64,000 nt of DNA from contig NZ_LR733844.1 of assembly GCF_902506455.1 (NCBI RefSeq), positions 2,871,303 to 2,935,302 on the forward strand, given 5' to 3'. Shown in pieces: positions 8,464-17,742 of this stretch. Under the pieces are notes generated by a model, which ran no database searches, was not told the DNA's origin, and saw nothing but the letters and a program-made list of their open reading frames with translations. A program made the position numbers and the translations under genes. Numbering within the stretch: position 1 is the first letter of the stretch; each line of letters begins with the position of its first letter. The stretch is from Sphingomonas sp. 8AM. Its GTDB lineage: Bacteria > Pseudomonadota > Alphaproteobacteria > Sphingomonadales > Sphingomonadaceae.

Positions 8464-8586
8464 TGATGACGTGAGGTCGACCGTATCGTTCGTCAATGCG
8501 AGCGTAGCGAAGCAATCCAGGGCCGGACCAGGACGCCCTGGATCGCTTCGCTACGCTCGCAATGACGGATCAGGCTGACGTCATCA
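8464..8586. repeat. Intergenic inverted repeat with CGAAGC core (copy 1)
   Basis: A large imperfect hairpin fills the gap after the receptor gene. The main arms run from 8492 (GTCAATGCGAGCGTAGCGAA) to 8566 (complementary arm ending AATGAC). Outer arms TGATGACGT (8464-8472) and ACGTCATCA (8578-8586) extend it. A close relative lies at 43800-43873. It looks like a dispersed REP/MITE-type element that could also act as a bidirectional terminator between convergent genes. Confidence 0.85.
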
Positions 8587-8631
8587 CGTTTGAAGATTGT
8601 CGTCGCCCGGCTGAATTGCGGGACGACGCGA

Positions 8632-9147
8632 TTATATCGCGCGCGCGTAGATCAGATCGTCGTGCCACGTTGCGCCAACGCGGAAGCGGCGGGTGCCCGC
8701 TACCGTAAAGCCCTGCTTTTCGTAGAAACGCTGCGCACGCTTGTTGCGGCCGTAGACGCCGAGCAGCAGTCGCCGACAGCCCCGCATCCGCGCATCTTCT
8801 ATCGCGCGGGCCATCAACGCCGGCCCTAGACCCGTGCCGTGGGTGGGGAACAGAGCATAGATGCGCTTGAGCTCGACATCACCGGCTTCCGGCCCGACCG
8901 GCAGGTCGGGCGTGGTCAGCAGGGTGTAACCGATTGGCGCACCGCCCGCTTCGGCCTCGGCCAGCGTCGCAATCGCGCCATCGGCCAGATACGCCTCGAA
9001 CGCCGCCACGCTGCTGTTGCGCGACACATGCGCAACGATATCCGGGCCGTCGAGAATGCCCGCGAACGCTTCGAGAAAGGTGGCGCCCGCTACCAGCGAG
9101 AGCGCGGCGGCCTCCGCCGGCCCCGCACGGCGCAGGCGCCAGTCCAT
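8632..9147 (-). CDS. GNAT-family N-acetyltransferase
   Basis: A 171-residue acetyltransferase of the GNAT fold. The start chosen is the ATG at 9147 (MDWRLRRAGPAEAAAL), one base downstream of the ndk stop; a longer frame upstream would overlap ndk. The acetyl-CoA loop region is seen as LFPTHGTGLGPALMARAIEDA (R/Q-x-x-G-x-G/A-like HGTGLG), followed by LLLGVYGRNKRAQRFYEKQGF, the conserved beta-4/alpha-4 block of small-molecule acetyltransferases. The substrate cannot be told. Adjacent ndk suggests joint transcription. Confidence 0.88.
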   Translation of the reverse strand: MDWRLRRAGPAEAAALSLVAGATFLEAFAGILDGPDIVAHVSRNSSVAAFEAYLADGAIATLAEAEAGGAPIGYTLLTTPDLPVGPEAGDVELKRIYALFPTHGTGLGPALMARAIEDARMRGCRRLLLGVYGRNKRAQRFYEKQGFTVAGTRRFRVGATWHDDLIYARAI

Positions 9148-9148
9148 A

Positions 9149-9571
9149 TCAGCCGACGATTTCTTCCGGCTTGAAGAAATAGGCGATCTCGATCTCGGCA
9201 TTTTCGTCCGAGTCCGACCCGTGCACGGTGTTCGCCTCGATCGACTCGGCCAGTTCCTTGCGGATCGTGCCCGGTGCGGCGTTCTCGGGGTTGGTGGCGC
9301 CCATGATGTCGCGGTTGCGCTGCATGGCGTTCTCGCCTTCCAGCACCTGCACGACGACCGGGCCCGAGATCATGAAGCCGACCAGATCGTTGAAGAACGG
9401 GCGCTCCTTGTGGACGGCGTAGAAGCCCTCGGCCTGCTCCCTGGTCATCTGGATGCGCTTGGACGCGACGACGCGCAGGCCGGCCTCCTCCAGCATCTTG
9501 GTGACTGCGCCGGTCAGGTTGCGGCGCGTGGCATCGGGCTTGATGATCGAGAAGGTACGGTTCGCGGCCAT
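9149..9571 (-). CDS. ndk: Nucleoside diphosphate kinase
   Basis: A 140-residue enzyme that balances NTP and dNTP pools by phosphate transfer from ATP through a phospho-histidine. It begins [18 protein letters not shown] and contains [17 protein letters not shown] and [14 protein letters not shown]. The active-site histidine is His117 in [16 protein letters not shown]. The start at 9571 matches the family. It is followed one base after its stop by the GNAT gene. Confidence 0.98.
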   Translation of the reverse strand: MAANRTFSIIKPDATRRNLTGAVTKMLEEAGLRVVASKRIQMTREQAEGFYAVHKERPFFNDLVGFMISGPVVVQVLEGENAMQRNRDIMGATNPENAAPGTIRKELAESIEANTVHGSDSDENAEIEIAYFFKPEEIVG

Positions 9572-9651
9572 GACGGTCACGGGCTCCTGAAATGAATAGG
9601 ATGGAAGTGGCGTCGCCCTAGGCGGACGCGCGCGGTGATGCAAGCGAGCGC

Positions 9652-10092
9652 TCAGGCGGCCTGTTCCCAGCGCCCCGCGTCATTCTGCTTCCAGTAGCGC
9701 CGCTCGACGCCGTCGCGCGCCGCCAGTTCCTTCCACGCCCCGCGGGCGGCACGGATGTGTTCCTCGTCGAAAAAGTGGAAGGCGCGGTCGAAGTCGAGCG
9801 CGGCATCACGCCACTCGCCGTCAACCAGCGCGATGTAGCGCGCGCGATTGGCGGGGTTGACGTCGGCGGCGATCAGGATCGGCTGGCGCTCGTCTGCCGC
9901 ACCGCCCTGCTGGGCGTGCGGCAGGAAGCTGTCGGGCGCGTAGTTCCACAGCAGCCGGTCGAGCGCCGCGCGCCGCTCTTCGTCGGCGGCAACGATCAGC
10001 AACCGCGCGCCCGACGCCACCACCTTCGCCGCGATCTGCGGAAGCGCACGCTCCAGCGGCATGCGGGTCAGGTGGTAGAAGTCGACCTGCAT
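9652..10092 (-). CDS. holC: DNA polymerase III chi subunit
   Basis: A 146-residue HolC protein, which links the clamp loader to single-strand binding protein. Family features are the start [20 protein letters not shown], the stretch [15 protein letters not shown] (about residues 46-60), and the [11 protein letters not shown] block, then a C-terminal aromatic/basic tail. It lies just downstream of pepA with a small gap, the pepA-holC order common in proteobacteria. Confidence 0.93.
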   Translation of the reverse strand: MQVDFYHLTRMPLERALPQIAAKVVASGARLLIVAADEERRAALDRLLWNYAPDSFLPHAQQGGAADERQPILIAADVNPANRARYIALVDGEWRDAALDFDRAFHFFDEEHIRAARGAWKELAARDGVERRYWKQNDAGRWEQAA

Positions 10093-10101
10093 CGCCCGGC
10101 C

Positions 10102-11544
10102 CTAGCGCTCGCAGGTGTCGGCGACGAAGCGGTCGAGGACGCGCACGCCATAGCCGGTCGCGCCCTTCGCCCAGGTCGGACCGTCCTTGTCCGCCCACAC
10201 CATCCCGGCGATGTCGAGATGCGCCCAGGCGACGCCCTCGTCGACGAAGCGCTGCAGGAACTGCGCCGCGGTGATCGATCCCGCGCCGCGCGGTCCAACG
10301 TTCTTCACGTCGGCAATCGGCGAGTCGATCAGCTTGTCGTACGCCTCAGAGAGGGGGAAGCGCCACAGTTTGTCGCCGGTGCTGAGGCCCGCCGCCAGCA
10401 GCTGCCCGGCCAGCGTGTCGTCGTTGCTGAACAACCCGCCAAATTCGTTACCGAGCGCAACGATCATAGCCCCGGTCAGCGTCGCAAGGTCTACGATCCG
10501 CGTCGGCTTATGGGTATTTTGGACCCAGGTGATGCAATCGCATAGCACCAACCGCCCCTCGGCGTCGGTGTTGATGACCTCGATCGTCTGGCCCGACATG
10601 CTGGTGACGACATCCCCCGGCCGCTGTGCATTGCCGTCCGGCATGTTCTCGACGAGCCCCATCACCCCGATAACGTTGGCTTTCGCCTTGCGCGCAGCGA
10701 GCGTCAGCATCGCGCCGGCCACCGCCGCCGCGCCGCCCATGTCCCACTTCATGTCTTCCATTCCGGCCGCTGGCTTGATCGAAATGCCGCCGGTATCAAA
10801 GGTCACGCCCTTGCCGACCAGCGCGGTCAGCGGCACGTCGCTTTCCGCCCCGCTCCACTTGAGCGCGAGGACGCGCGCCTCCCGCCGCGAGCCCTGCGAG
10901 ACGCCGAGCAGCGCCCCCGCGCCCAGATCAGCAAGTTCTTTCTCGCCGAGGACGGTAACCTCGAGTCCGAGACCGTCCACAGCCTCCAGCACCCGCTCGA
11001 CGAAGCTCTCCGGGTAGAGGATGTTCGGCGGCAGCGTCGCCAGCGTCCGCGCGAGCTCCAGCCCGCGCGTCACCGCCTCACGACCCGGCCACTCGGCATC
11101 GTCGCCGACGATCGTGATCGCGGTCAGCGTCGGCTTCTGCTTTTCGGGAAGTTTGGTGCGATATTCGTCAAAGCGCCACGCGCGCTGCGCCACCGCGGCC
11201 GCGAAGCGCGCGGCGGCGAGCGCCGGCTCGCCGTGCAGATCCGCGACCGCAGTGGTGACGCCCGAGGTGAGCAGCCGGGCGGTCAATGCGCCGCCCGCAC
11301 GCTCGAACGCAGCATCATCGCCGTTGCCGACACCCAGCAGGAGCACGCGCTGCGTGCCCTGCGCGGCGGTCACGAACACTTCCGCAACGCTGCCCACCTC
11401 ACCGGTGAAACGCTGTCCCTCCGCTGCAGCAGCGAGCAACGTGTCGGCGCCCGCGATCAGCCCGGCGGTGCCCGTGTCCTTGCGCACCGGCAGCGCCAGC
11501 ACCGCGGCATCGGCGGGGCGTTCGGCGGTGAAGGCGATCTGCAT
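10102..11544 (-). CDS. pepA: Leucyl aminopeptidase (M17)
   Basis: A 480-residue cytosolic dimanganese/zinc aminopeptidase that removes N-terminal residues from peptides. The C-terminal catalytic domain shows GKGVTFDTGGISIKP (about residue 246 on), MKWDMGGAAAV, and the M17 signature NTDAEGRLVLCD. The start chosen is the ATG at 11544 (MQIAFTAERPADAA), with GGAAGAGG upstream; an in-frame ATG seven codons earlier is possible. The protein is full length and no key residue seems missing. Confidence 0.96.
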   Translation of the reverse strand: MQIAFTAERPADAAVLALPVRKDTGTAGLIAGADTLLAAAAEGQRFTGEVGSVAEVFVTAAQGTQRVLLLGVGNGDDAAFERAGGALTARLLTSGVTTAVADLHGEPALAAARFAAAVAQRAWRFDEYRTKLPEKQKPTLTAITIVGDDAEWPGREAVTRGLELARTLATLPPNILYPESFVERVLEAVDGLGLEVTVLGEKELADLGAGALLGVSQGSRREARVLALKWSGAESDVPLTALVGKGVTFDTGGISIKPAAGMEDMKWDMGGAAAVAGAMLTLAARKAKANVIGVMGLVENMPDGNAQRPGDVVTSMSGQTIEVINTDAEGRLVLCDCITWVQNTHKPTRIVDLATLTGAMIVALGNEFGGLFSNDDTLAGQLLAAGLSTGDKLWRFPLSEAYDKLIDSPIADVKNVGPRGAGSITAAQFLQRFVDEGVAWAHLDIAGMVWADKDGPTWAKGATGYGVRVLDRFVADTCER

Positions 11545-11693
11545 TCGTGTATCCTCTTCCAGCATGCCGCCTACCTAGGCACCGCACCACCAAATGGCAA
11601 AGCGTTGCAGGCTCGACGTGGCGATGCGATAGGCGGCAAGGGCGTGGCCGCCATTCCGGTCGGTCGCGCAAACGGGGCAACGACGACGACGTG

Positions 11694-13922
11694 ATGCGTT
11701 TCGATCTTCTCGCCGGCGGTGCGCTGTGCCTGGCGCTCGCCGGACCGGCCGCTGCGCAGTCGCTTTTGGGTCGCGCGGGCGGCGCCCCCGCCCCGGCGGC
11801 GGAGGCATCCGCCGCCGACGACCAGGTGCAGTTCAGCGCCGGCGCGCTCGAATACGACTATAACGACGATGTCGTCACTGCGACCGGCGAAGTGCGCATG
11901 TCGCGCGCCGGTGAGCGGCTGCGCGCCGAGAAGGTGCTGTGGAACCGCAAGAGCGGCAAGGTCGTCGCCACCGGCAACGTCGCGGTGACCAACCCGCAGG
12001 GCGATATCGCCTATGGCGATTCGATCGAACTGACCGATACGCTGAAAGACGGCGTGGTCGACAATTTGCTCGTCGTGCTCGAACAGGGCGGCCGGCTGGC
12101 GGCGGTCCGCGGCGTCCGCAATGCCGACGGGACGATGAATCTCGACCGTGCCGTCTATTCGCCGTGCGCGGTCACCGGATCGGATGGTTGCCCGCGCGAG
12201 CCGTCATGGAAGATCACTGCGGTGAAGGTCGTCTACCGCCCTGACAAGAAGCGCGTCTATTATGAGGGCGCCCGCTTTCATCTATTCGGAATGACCAGCC
12301 CGGCGCTGCCACGCTTCAGCAATTCGGTCGTCGCGAGCAACGACACCGGATTGCTGACCCCGTCGATCGGATTGACCCGATTGAACGGCGCCGAGCTGGT
12401 GCTGCCGTTCAATCTGGCGCTCGGGCCCAGTCAGTCGCTCGTGCTCGCTCCCCACATTTTCACGTCCGAAGTCCCGATGATGGAAGCGCGTTACAGCGGG
12501 TTGAACGAGCTGGGTGCCTATACCATCCGGGGCTTCGCGACGAGCAGCCGACGCACGCAGAACCTTACCGATCTGGCCACCAGCGATACGGAGCGCGCGT
12601 TTCGCGGCTATCTCGATGGGGCGGGCCGGTTCCAGTTCGACCCAAATTGGAGCCTCTCTGGCTCGTTACGGCTGGTGACGGACCGGACTTTCCTGCGCCG
12701 TTACGACATCTCGAACGAGGACCGGCTGCGCACAACGCTGGCGCTCGAGCGTGTCGATACGAATAGCTACCTGTCCATTGCCGGTTGGGCGGTGCAGACG
12801 CTACGCGTCGGCGACCGGCAAGGGATGCAGCCCGTCGCGTTGCCCGAACTCGACTATCGTCGCCGCGTGCCGGACGCGCTGCTCGGCGGGACGTTGCAGT
12901 TCCAGCTCAACTCGCTGGCGATCGGCCGCAAGGCCGGACAGGATACGCAACGTGCGTTCGGCAGCGCGCGGTGGGACTGGCGCGGGATCACCGTGCTCGG
13001 GCAGGAAGTGACGCTGACCGCTTTCGGGCGTGCAGACGCCTATGATACGCAAAACGTCGCGGCAACCTCGATCGCCAGCTATCGCGGCATCGAAGGCTTT
13101 CAGACCCGCTTCATCGGCGCCCTGGCGGCAGACGTTCGCTGGCCGTTCGTCGGCGAGCTGTTCGGCGGCTTCCAGCGCTTCACGCCGCGCGTGCAGATCG
13201 TGGCGACGCCGAAAACCCGCAACATCCAGGTGCCCAACGAAGACGCTCGCGCAGTCGACCTAGAGGATTCTAACCTCTTCGCGCTCAATCGCTTCTCCGG
13301 TTACGATCGCTGGGAGGACTCGAGCCGCGTCACTTACGGCGCCGAATGGGCGCTCGACCTCGACCGGATCGCGATTTCGGCAAACGTCGGGCAAAGCTAT
13401 CGCCTCAACGAACGGCCGAGTATCCTGCCCGACGGCACCGGGCTGTCGGATCGCTTCTCCGACATCGTCGGCCGCACCAACATCCGCTTCGGCGAGTTGG
13501 TGACGCTGACGCACCGTTACCGCATCGACAAGGACAATTTCGCGATCCGCCGCAACGAAGTGGACGCGACGGTCGGCACGCGCCAGACTTACGCCACGGT
13601 TGGCTACCTGCGGCTCAATCGCGACATCAACGTGCTGGAGGATCTGCAGGATCGGGAGGAAGTACGCGTCGGCGGCCGCGTCGGGATCACGCGTTTCTGG
13701 TCGGTGTGGGGCTCGGCAATCGTCGATCTCACCAATCGCGCCGAGGACCCGCTGTCGACCTCGGATGGCTTTTCTCCCATCCGCCACCGCGTCGGCGTCG
13801 CCTATGAGGACGATTGTCTCAATCTGGGGCTGGCATGGAAGCGCGATTATCGCAACGTCGGCGATGCGCGGAGTGGCAACAGCTATCTCTTGACGCTTTC
13901 CTTGAAGAACCTCGGTCGCTAA
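11694..13922 (+). CDS. lptD: LPS-assembly protein LptD
   Basis: A 742-residue outer-membrane beta-barrel protein that, with LptE, inserts lipopolysaccharide into the outer leaflet. It has a signal peptide (MRFDLLAGGALCLALAGPAAAQ), an OstA-like N-terminal jellyroll (about residues 45-150, with YDYNDDVVTATGEVRM and GDIAYGDSIELTD), and a long LptD C-terminal barrel (about 230-742). The ATG at 11694 is preferred because it begins the signal peptide; upstream frame is not signal-like. It starts the run lptD-surA-pdxA-rsmA, a gene order widely conserved in proteobacteria. Confidence 0.95.
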   Translation: MRFDLLAGGALCLALAGPAAAQSLLGRAGGAPAPAAEASAADDQVQFSAGALEYDYNDDVVTATGEVRMSRAGERLRAEKVLWNRKSGKVVATGNVAVTNPQGDIAYGDSIELTDTLKDGVVDNLLVVLEQGGRLAAVRGVRNADGTMNLDRAVYSPCAVTGSDGCPREPSWKITAVKVVYRPDKKRVYYEGARFHLFGMTSPALPRFSNSVVASNDTGLLTPSIGLTRLNGAELVLPFNLALGPSQSLVLAPHIFTSEVPMMEARYSGLNELGAYTIRGFATSSRRTQNLTDLATSDTERAFRGYLDGAGRFQFDPNWSLSGSLRLVTDRTFLRRYDISNEDRLRTTLALERVDTNSYLSIAGWAVQTLRVGDRQGMQPVALPELDYRRRVPDALLGGTLQFQLNSLAIGRKAGQDTQRAFGSARWDWRGITVLGQEVTLTAFGRADAYDTQNVAATSIASYRGIEGFQTRFIGALAADVRWPFVGELFGGFQRFTPRVQIVATPKTRNIQVPNEDARAVDLEDSNLFALNRFSGYDRWEDSSRVTYGAEWALDLDRIAISANVGQSYRLNERPSILPDGTGLSDRFSDIVGRTNIRFGELVTLTHRYRIDKDNFAIRRNEVDATVGTRQTYATVGYLRLNRDINVLEDLQDREEVRVGGRVGITRFWSVWGSAIVDLTNRAEDPLSTSDGFSPIRHRVGVAYEDDCLNLGLAWKRDYRNVGDARSGNSYLLTLSLKNLGR

Positions 13923-14000
13923 GCCGCGGTTCAGTTGTTTTCCGGCACAAGCGCCGCGGCGGCGACAGGCGCACCTCATCGGGATTTCGAAACGGACGTG

Positions 14001-15353
14001 ATGATGAAGACGAATGGCGCGGCGCTGACCCGCCGGTTGCTGGCAACGATCGTGGCGCTTGGCGTGACGGGCGTTGCGCTGGCGCAGGATGCCGACAGTG
14101 CGCGCGACGCCACCGGGCTCAATCTGCCGAAGGATCTCCAGATCTTCGGCAAGGTCGATCCGAACATCCGCAAGGCGACCGCGATCGTCAACGAAGCGAT
14201 CATCACCGGAACCGACGTCGATCAGCGTGTGAACTTCATCGCGGCGGCGAATAGCGCCAAGCTGAACGCCGAAGAGCGCGAGAAGCTGCAATTGCAGGTG
14301 CTGCGCCAGTTGATCGACGAGACGCTGCAGATCCAGCAGGCCAAGGTCGCGGATATCACCGTGACGAAGGGCGAGATCGACCAGGCGTTTGCCGGGGTCG
14401 CGCGCAACCTGCAGAAGACACCGGCTCAGCTGACGACGTGGTTGCGCGAGCAGGGCTCATCGGATCGCTCGCTGCGTCGCCAGATCGAGGGCGAGCTGGC
14501 GTGGAACCGCTATCTGAGCAAACGCGTCGAGCCGTTCGTCAACGTCGGTGATGAGGAGGTGAAGGCAATCCTCGACCGGCTGGAGGCCGCCAAGGGCACC
14601 GAGGAATATCACCTCAACGAAATCTATCTGGCCGCGACCCCCGACCGTCAACAGCAGGTGTTCGATAACAGCAAGCAGCTGATTGCGGAGATCAGCAAGG
14701 GGCAGGCGCCATTCAGCTATTTCGCGCGTAACTTCTCCGAGGCATCGACGCGCGGCGTCGGCGGCGATCTGGGCTGGGTGCGGGCCGCGCAGCTGCCCGG
14801 ACCGCTCGCCGAGACCGCACAGATCATGCAAATCGGGCAGGTCGCCGGCCCGGTCTCGACGCCGGGCGGTTTCTCGATCCTCTACCTGGTCGACAAGCGG
14901 CAGGTGCTGACCGCTGACCCGCGGGACGCGCGGCTCAGCCTCAAGCAGCTGACGATCAAGTTCCCGGCTGGCACGACGCAGACGCAGGCCACGGCGCGCA
15001 CCAGCGCCTTCGCCGAGGCGATCCAGAAGCTGCAAGGCTGCGGCTCGGTCGCGAAGGTCGCCGCGTCGCTGAACGCCGAGGTGGTCGACAATGACGCCAT
15101 CCGCATCCGTGACCTGCCGCCGCCGTTGCAGGCGATCATGCTGAAGTTGCAGGTCGGCCAGGCGACACCGCCGTTCGGCTCGCCGAGCGAGGGCGTCCGT
15201 ACCCTGGTGATGTGCGGACGCGACGAAGCGCAAGGCGGGCAGCTGCCGGGCGCGCAACAGATCCAGAACCAGCTCGAACAGCAGCGCGTCAACTTGCGCG
15301 CGCAGCAAGCGCTGCGCGATCTGCGGCGTGATGCGGTGATCGAATATCGCTGA
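14001..15353 (+). CDS. surA: Periplasmic chaperone / peptidyl-prolyl isomerase SurA
   Basis: A 450-residue SurA-type protein that escorts outer-membrane proteins such as LptD. It has an N-terminal signal (RRLLATIVALGVTGVALAQ), a SurA N-domain with KATAIVNEAIITGTDVDQR, and a parvulin (rotamase) domain around residues 205-310 (YHLNEIYLA, then SEASTRGVGGDLGWVRAAQL). A second, weaker parvulin-like part follows up to the C-terminus. Two adjacent ATG codons (14001 and 14004) could start it. Placement between lptD and pdxA supports the name. Confidence 0.93.
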   Translation: MMKTNGAALTRRLLATIVALGVTGVALAQDADSARDATGLNLPKDLQIFGKVDPNIRKATAIVNEAIITGTDVDQRVNFIAAANSAKLNAEEREKLQLQVLRQLIDETLQIQQAKVADITVTKGEIDQAFAGVARNLQKTPAQLTTWLREQGSSDRSLRRQIEGELAWNRYLSKRVEPFVNVGDEEVKAILDRLEAAKGTEEYHLNEIYLAATPDRQQQVFDNSKQLIAEISKGQAPFSYFARNFSEASTRGVGGDLGWVRAAQLPGPLAETAQIMQIGQVAGPVSTPGGFSILYLVDKRQVLTADPRDARLSLKQLTIKFPAGTTQTQATARTSAFAEAIQKLQGCGSVAKVAASLNAEVVDNDAIRIRDLPPPLQAIMLKLQVGQATPPFGSPSEGVRTLVMCGRDEAQGGQLPGAQQIQNQLEQQRVNLRAQQALRDLRRDAVIEYR

Positions 15354-15360
15354 GGCAGCA

Positions 15361-16362
15361 ATGATGGATGGGCCGATCGTCATCTCGATGGGGGATCCTG
15401 CGGGGATCGGGCCGGAGACGATCGCCAAGGCATGGGACGCGCGTGTCGAGCGCGCGCTTCCTCCATTCGTCGCGGTCGGTGACCGGCGCGCCATCGCACG
15501 CGTCTGGAACGGGCCGGTTGCGGCGGTGTCGGACCTGAACGCGGTGGCCGACGTCTTCGCTGCGGCACTTCCGGTATTGACGGTGCAGGATGCCGGCGAG
15601 ATCGTTCCCGGCGTACCGGACATCGATGGCGCGCGCTGCGCGGTTCGCGCGCTGGAGCTGGCGACGGGACTGGTGCGATCCGGCGCGGGGCGTGCGCTGG
15701 TGACCGGGCCGGTGTCCAAATCGCAGCTCTACCAAACCGGTTTCACCTATCCCGGACAGACCGAATTTGTCGCTGAGCGCTGCGGGATCGCGCGCGACAA
15801 TGCGGTGATGATGCTCGCCGGGCCGGGGCTGCGGGTGGTGCCGATAACGACGCATGTGCCGCTGGCGGCGGTGCCTGGGTTGCTGACCGCCGAGCTGATC
15901 CTCGCCAAGGCGCGGGTGACGGCGCGCGCCATGATGCGCAATTTCGGCATCGAACGTCCGCGGCTCGCCTTCGCCGGGCTCAATCCGCATGCGGGCGAGT
16001 CCGGGGCGTTGGGGCGCGAGGAGATCGATGTGATACAGCCGGCGATCGAGCAGCTGCATGCCGAGGGCTTCGACGTGCGCGGGCCGCTGGCGGCGGATAC
16101 GATGTTCCATACCCGGGCGCGCGCCACTTACGACGTCGCACTGTGCCCTTACCACGATCAGGCGCTGGTGCCGTTGAAAACCCTGTTCTTCGACGATGGC
16201 GTCAATATCACGCTCGGGCTGCCGATCGTGCGGACCTCGCCCGATCACGGCACGGCCTTCGGGATCGCCGGCAAGGGTCAGGCGCATCCCGGCGCGACGA
16301 TCGCAGCGATCCTGATGGCGGCCGAGGCGGCGACACATCGTGCGCGCTCAGCAATCGCATGA
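15361..16362 (+). CDS. pdxA: 4-hydroxythreonine-4-phosphate dehydrogenase
   Basis: A 333-residue enzyme of pyridoxal phosphate synthesis; it oxidises 4-phosphohydroxy-threonine with NAD(P). It begins with the family start [19 protein letters not shown]. Metal-site regions are [31 protein letters not shown] and [19 protein letters not shown], with the C-terminal [20 protein letters not shown] lies 5 bases before the ATG at 15361 and 8 before the next ATG at 15364, so either may be used. Its stop overlaps rsmA in an ATGA. Confidence 0.96.
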   Translation: MMDGPIVISMGDPAGIGPETIAKAWDARVERALPPFVAVGDRRAIARVWNGPVAAVSDLNAVADVFAAALPVLTVQDAGEIVPGVPDIDGARCAVRALELATGLVRSGAGRALVTGPVSKSQLYQTGFTYPGQTEFVAERCGIARDNAVMMLAGPGLRVVPITTHVPLAAVPGLLTAELILAKARVTARAMMRNFGIERPRLAFAGLNPHAGESGALGREEIDVIQPAIEQLHAEGFDVRGPLAADTMFHTRARATYDVALCPYHDQALVPLKTLFFDDGVNITLGLPIVRTSPDHGTAFGIAGKGQAHPGATIAAILMAAEAATHRARSAIA

Positions 16363-17180
16363 GCGCCGCTGAGTTGCCGCCGCTGCGCGATGTGATCGCG
16401 CGGCATGGTCTGTCGGCGTCGAAAGCGCTGGGGCAGAACTTCCTGTTTGACGCGCAATTGCTGGCACGGATCGCGCGGATACCGGGTGATCTCACTGACG
16501 CCGAGGTGCTGGAGATCGGCCCCGGCCCCGGCGGGTTGACGCGGGCGTTGCTGGCGAAGGGCGCGCGGGTGACCGCAATCGAGCGCGATCGGCGCTGCAT
16601 CCCGGCGCTGGCCGAGCTGGAGGCGGCGTATCCCGGCAAGCTGCGCGTGATCGAGGGCGATGCGACCGAGATCGAGGCGCGGACGCTGTTCGACGGCGCA
16701 CCGCACATCGTTTCCAACCTGCCCTATAACGTCGGCACCGCTTTGCTGATCGGCTGGTTGTCGGCCGATTGGCTGCCGTGGTGGACGTCGCTGACGCTGA
16801 TGTTCCAGCGCGAGGTCGCGGAGCGGATCGTCGCGCCGGTCGGGGGTGATGCTTACGGGCGACTGGCAGTGCTGGCGCAGTGGCGGTCGACGGCGCGGAT
16901 CGCGATGCCGGTGCATCGCTCCGCCTTTACCCCGCCGCCCAAAGTGATGTCAGCGGTAGTGCACATTACCCCCACCGAAGCGCCGGGAGATGTCGCGCTA
17001 TTCGTCCTCGAACGAGTGACCGCGGCGGCGTTCGGGCAGCGGAGGAAGATGTTGCGGCAGTCGCTGCGCGGGGTGCCGGGCGCGCTGGAAGCGCTGGAGG
17101 CCGAGGGGATCGAGGCGACCCGGCGGGCAGAGACAGTGAGCGTCGCCGAGTTCGTCGCCGTCGCCAGGCGGCTGAGCTGA
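16359..17180 (+). CDS. rsmA: 16S rRNA (A1518/A1519)-dimethyltransferase
   Basis: A 273-residue RsmA/KsgA enzyme that dimethylates two adjacent adenines near the 3' end of 16S rRNA. It shows [11 protein letters not shown] (about residues 19-29), the SAM-binding [19 protein letters not shown], the IEGDATEIE stretch, and the catalytic [11 protein letters not shown]. The start at 16359 overlaps the pdxA stop. It ends 4 bases from the convergent TPR gene. Confidence 0.97.
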   Translation: MSAAELPPLRDVIARHGLSASKALGQNFLFDAQLLARIARIPGDLTDAEVLEIGPGPGGLTRALLAKGARVTAIERDRRCIPALAELEAAYPGKLRVIEGDATEIEARTLFDGAPHIVSNLPYNVGTALLIGWLSADWLPWWTSLTLMFQREVAERIVAPVGGDAYGRLAVLAQWRSTARIAMPVHRSAFTPPPKVMSAVVHITPTEAPGDVALFVLERVTAAAFGQRRKMLRQSLRGVPGALEALEAEGIEATRRAETVSVAEFVAVARRLS

Positions 17181-17184
17181 CGCC

Positions 17185-17709
17185 TTAATCATCCGATGTC
17201 GGCGCCGCCCCCGTCGCGGCAGTGGTGGTGTTCGCGCCGACCTGCGCCGTGGTGACCGGTGGACCTTTCGCGATCACTGCCGCGAGCGTCGTCGCCTGCG
17301 GGCAGCCGCCCTTGCACAGTGACCGTACCTTGGCGAGATTCTGCCGCGCGCGCTCGACCGCGCCCTTGGCGACCATCGCCTCGCCCTGCCCGGCCAAAGC
17401 GTTGACGTCATTGGGTTCGAGCAGCAGCGCCTCGCGATAAAGACGGATCGCCTTCCCCGGCAGGCCACGCGCCTCCGCCACATCGGCCAGCGCGACGAAA
17501 GCCTGACGGTTGCGCGGGTCGACCGTCACCGCGGTTTCGAGCAGATCGGTCGCACCGTCGAGATTGCCCGCCGCGCGCGCCGCCTTGCCCTGCTGCAATA
17601 GCGCCATGCTGCGCGCATCGATCTGGTCGTCAGGCCGCTGCCCGTGGAGCGCGGTGGAGATCGACACCAGCGCCAGCGAGGCGGCCATGGCGACGGCGGT
17701 GAAACGCAT
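17185..17709 (-). CDS. Secreted or periplasmic TPR-repeat protein
   Basis: A 174-residue protein with an N-terminal signal-like segment ([23 protein letters not shown]) and about three tetratricopeptide-type helices pairs (roughly residues 35-130, with [38 protein letters not shown] and [19 protein letters not shown]). Cys residues in SLCKGGCPQ may form a disulphide. The tail is Ala/Thr-rich. The ATG at 17709 has GGAG 8 bases before it; a GTG at 17730 is a weaker option. Likely a scaffold protein; no partner is evident. Confidence 0.8.
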   Translation of the reverse strand: MRFTAVAMAASLALVSISTALHGQRPDDQIDARSMALLQQGKAARAAGNLDGATDLLETAVTVDPRNRQAFVALADVAEARGLPGKAIRLYREALLLEPNDVNALAGQGEAMVAKGAVERARQNLAKVRSLCKGGCPQATTLAAVIAKGPPVTTAQVGANTTTAATGAAPTSDD

Positions 17710-17742
17710 GAACGGCTCCAGCTTCGACACGATCCGGCCCGG

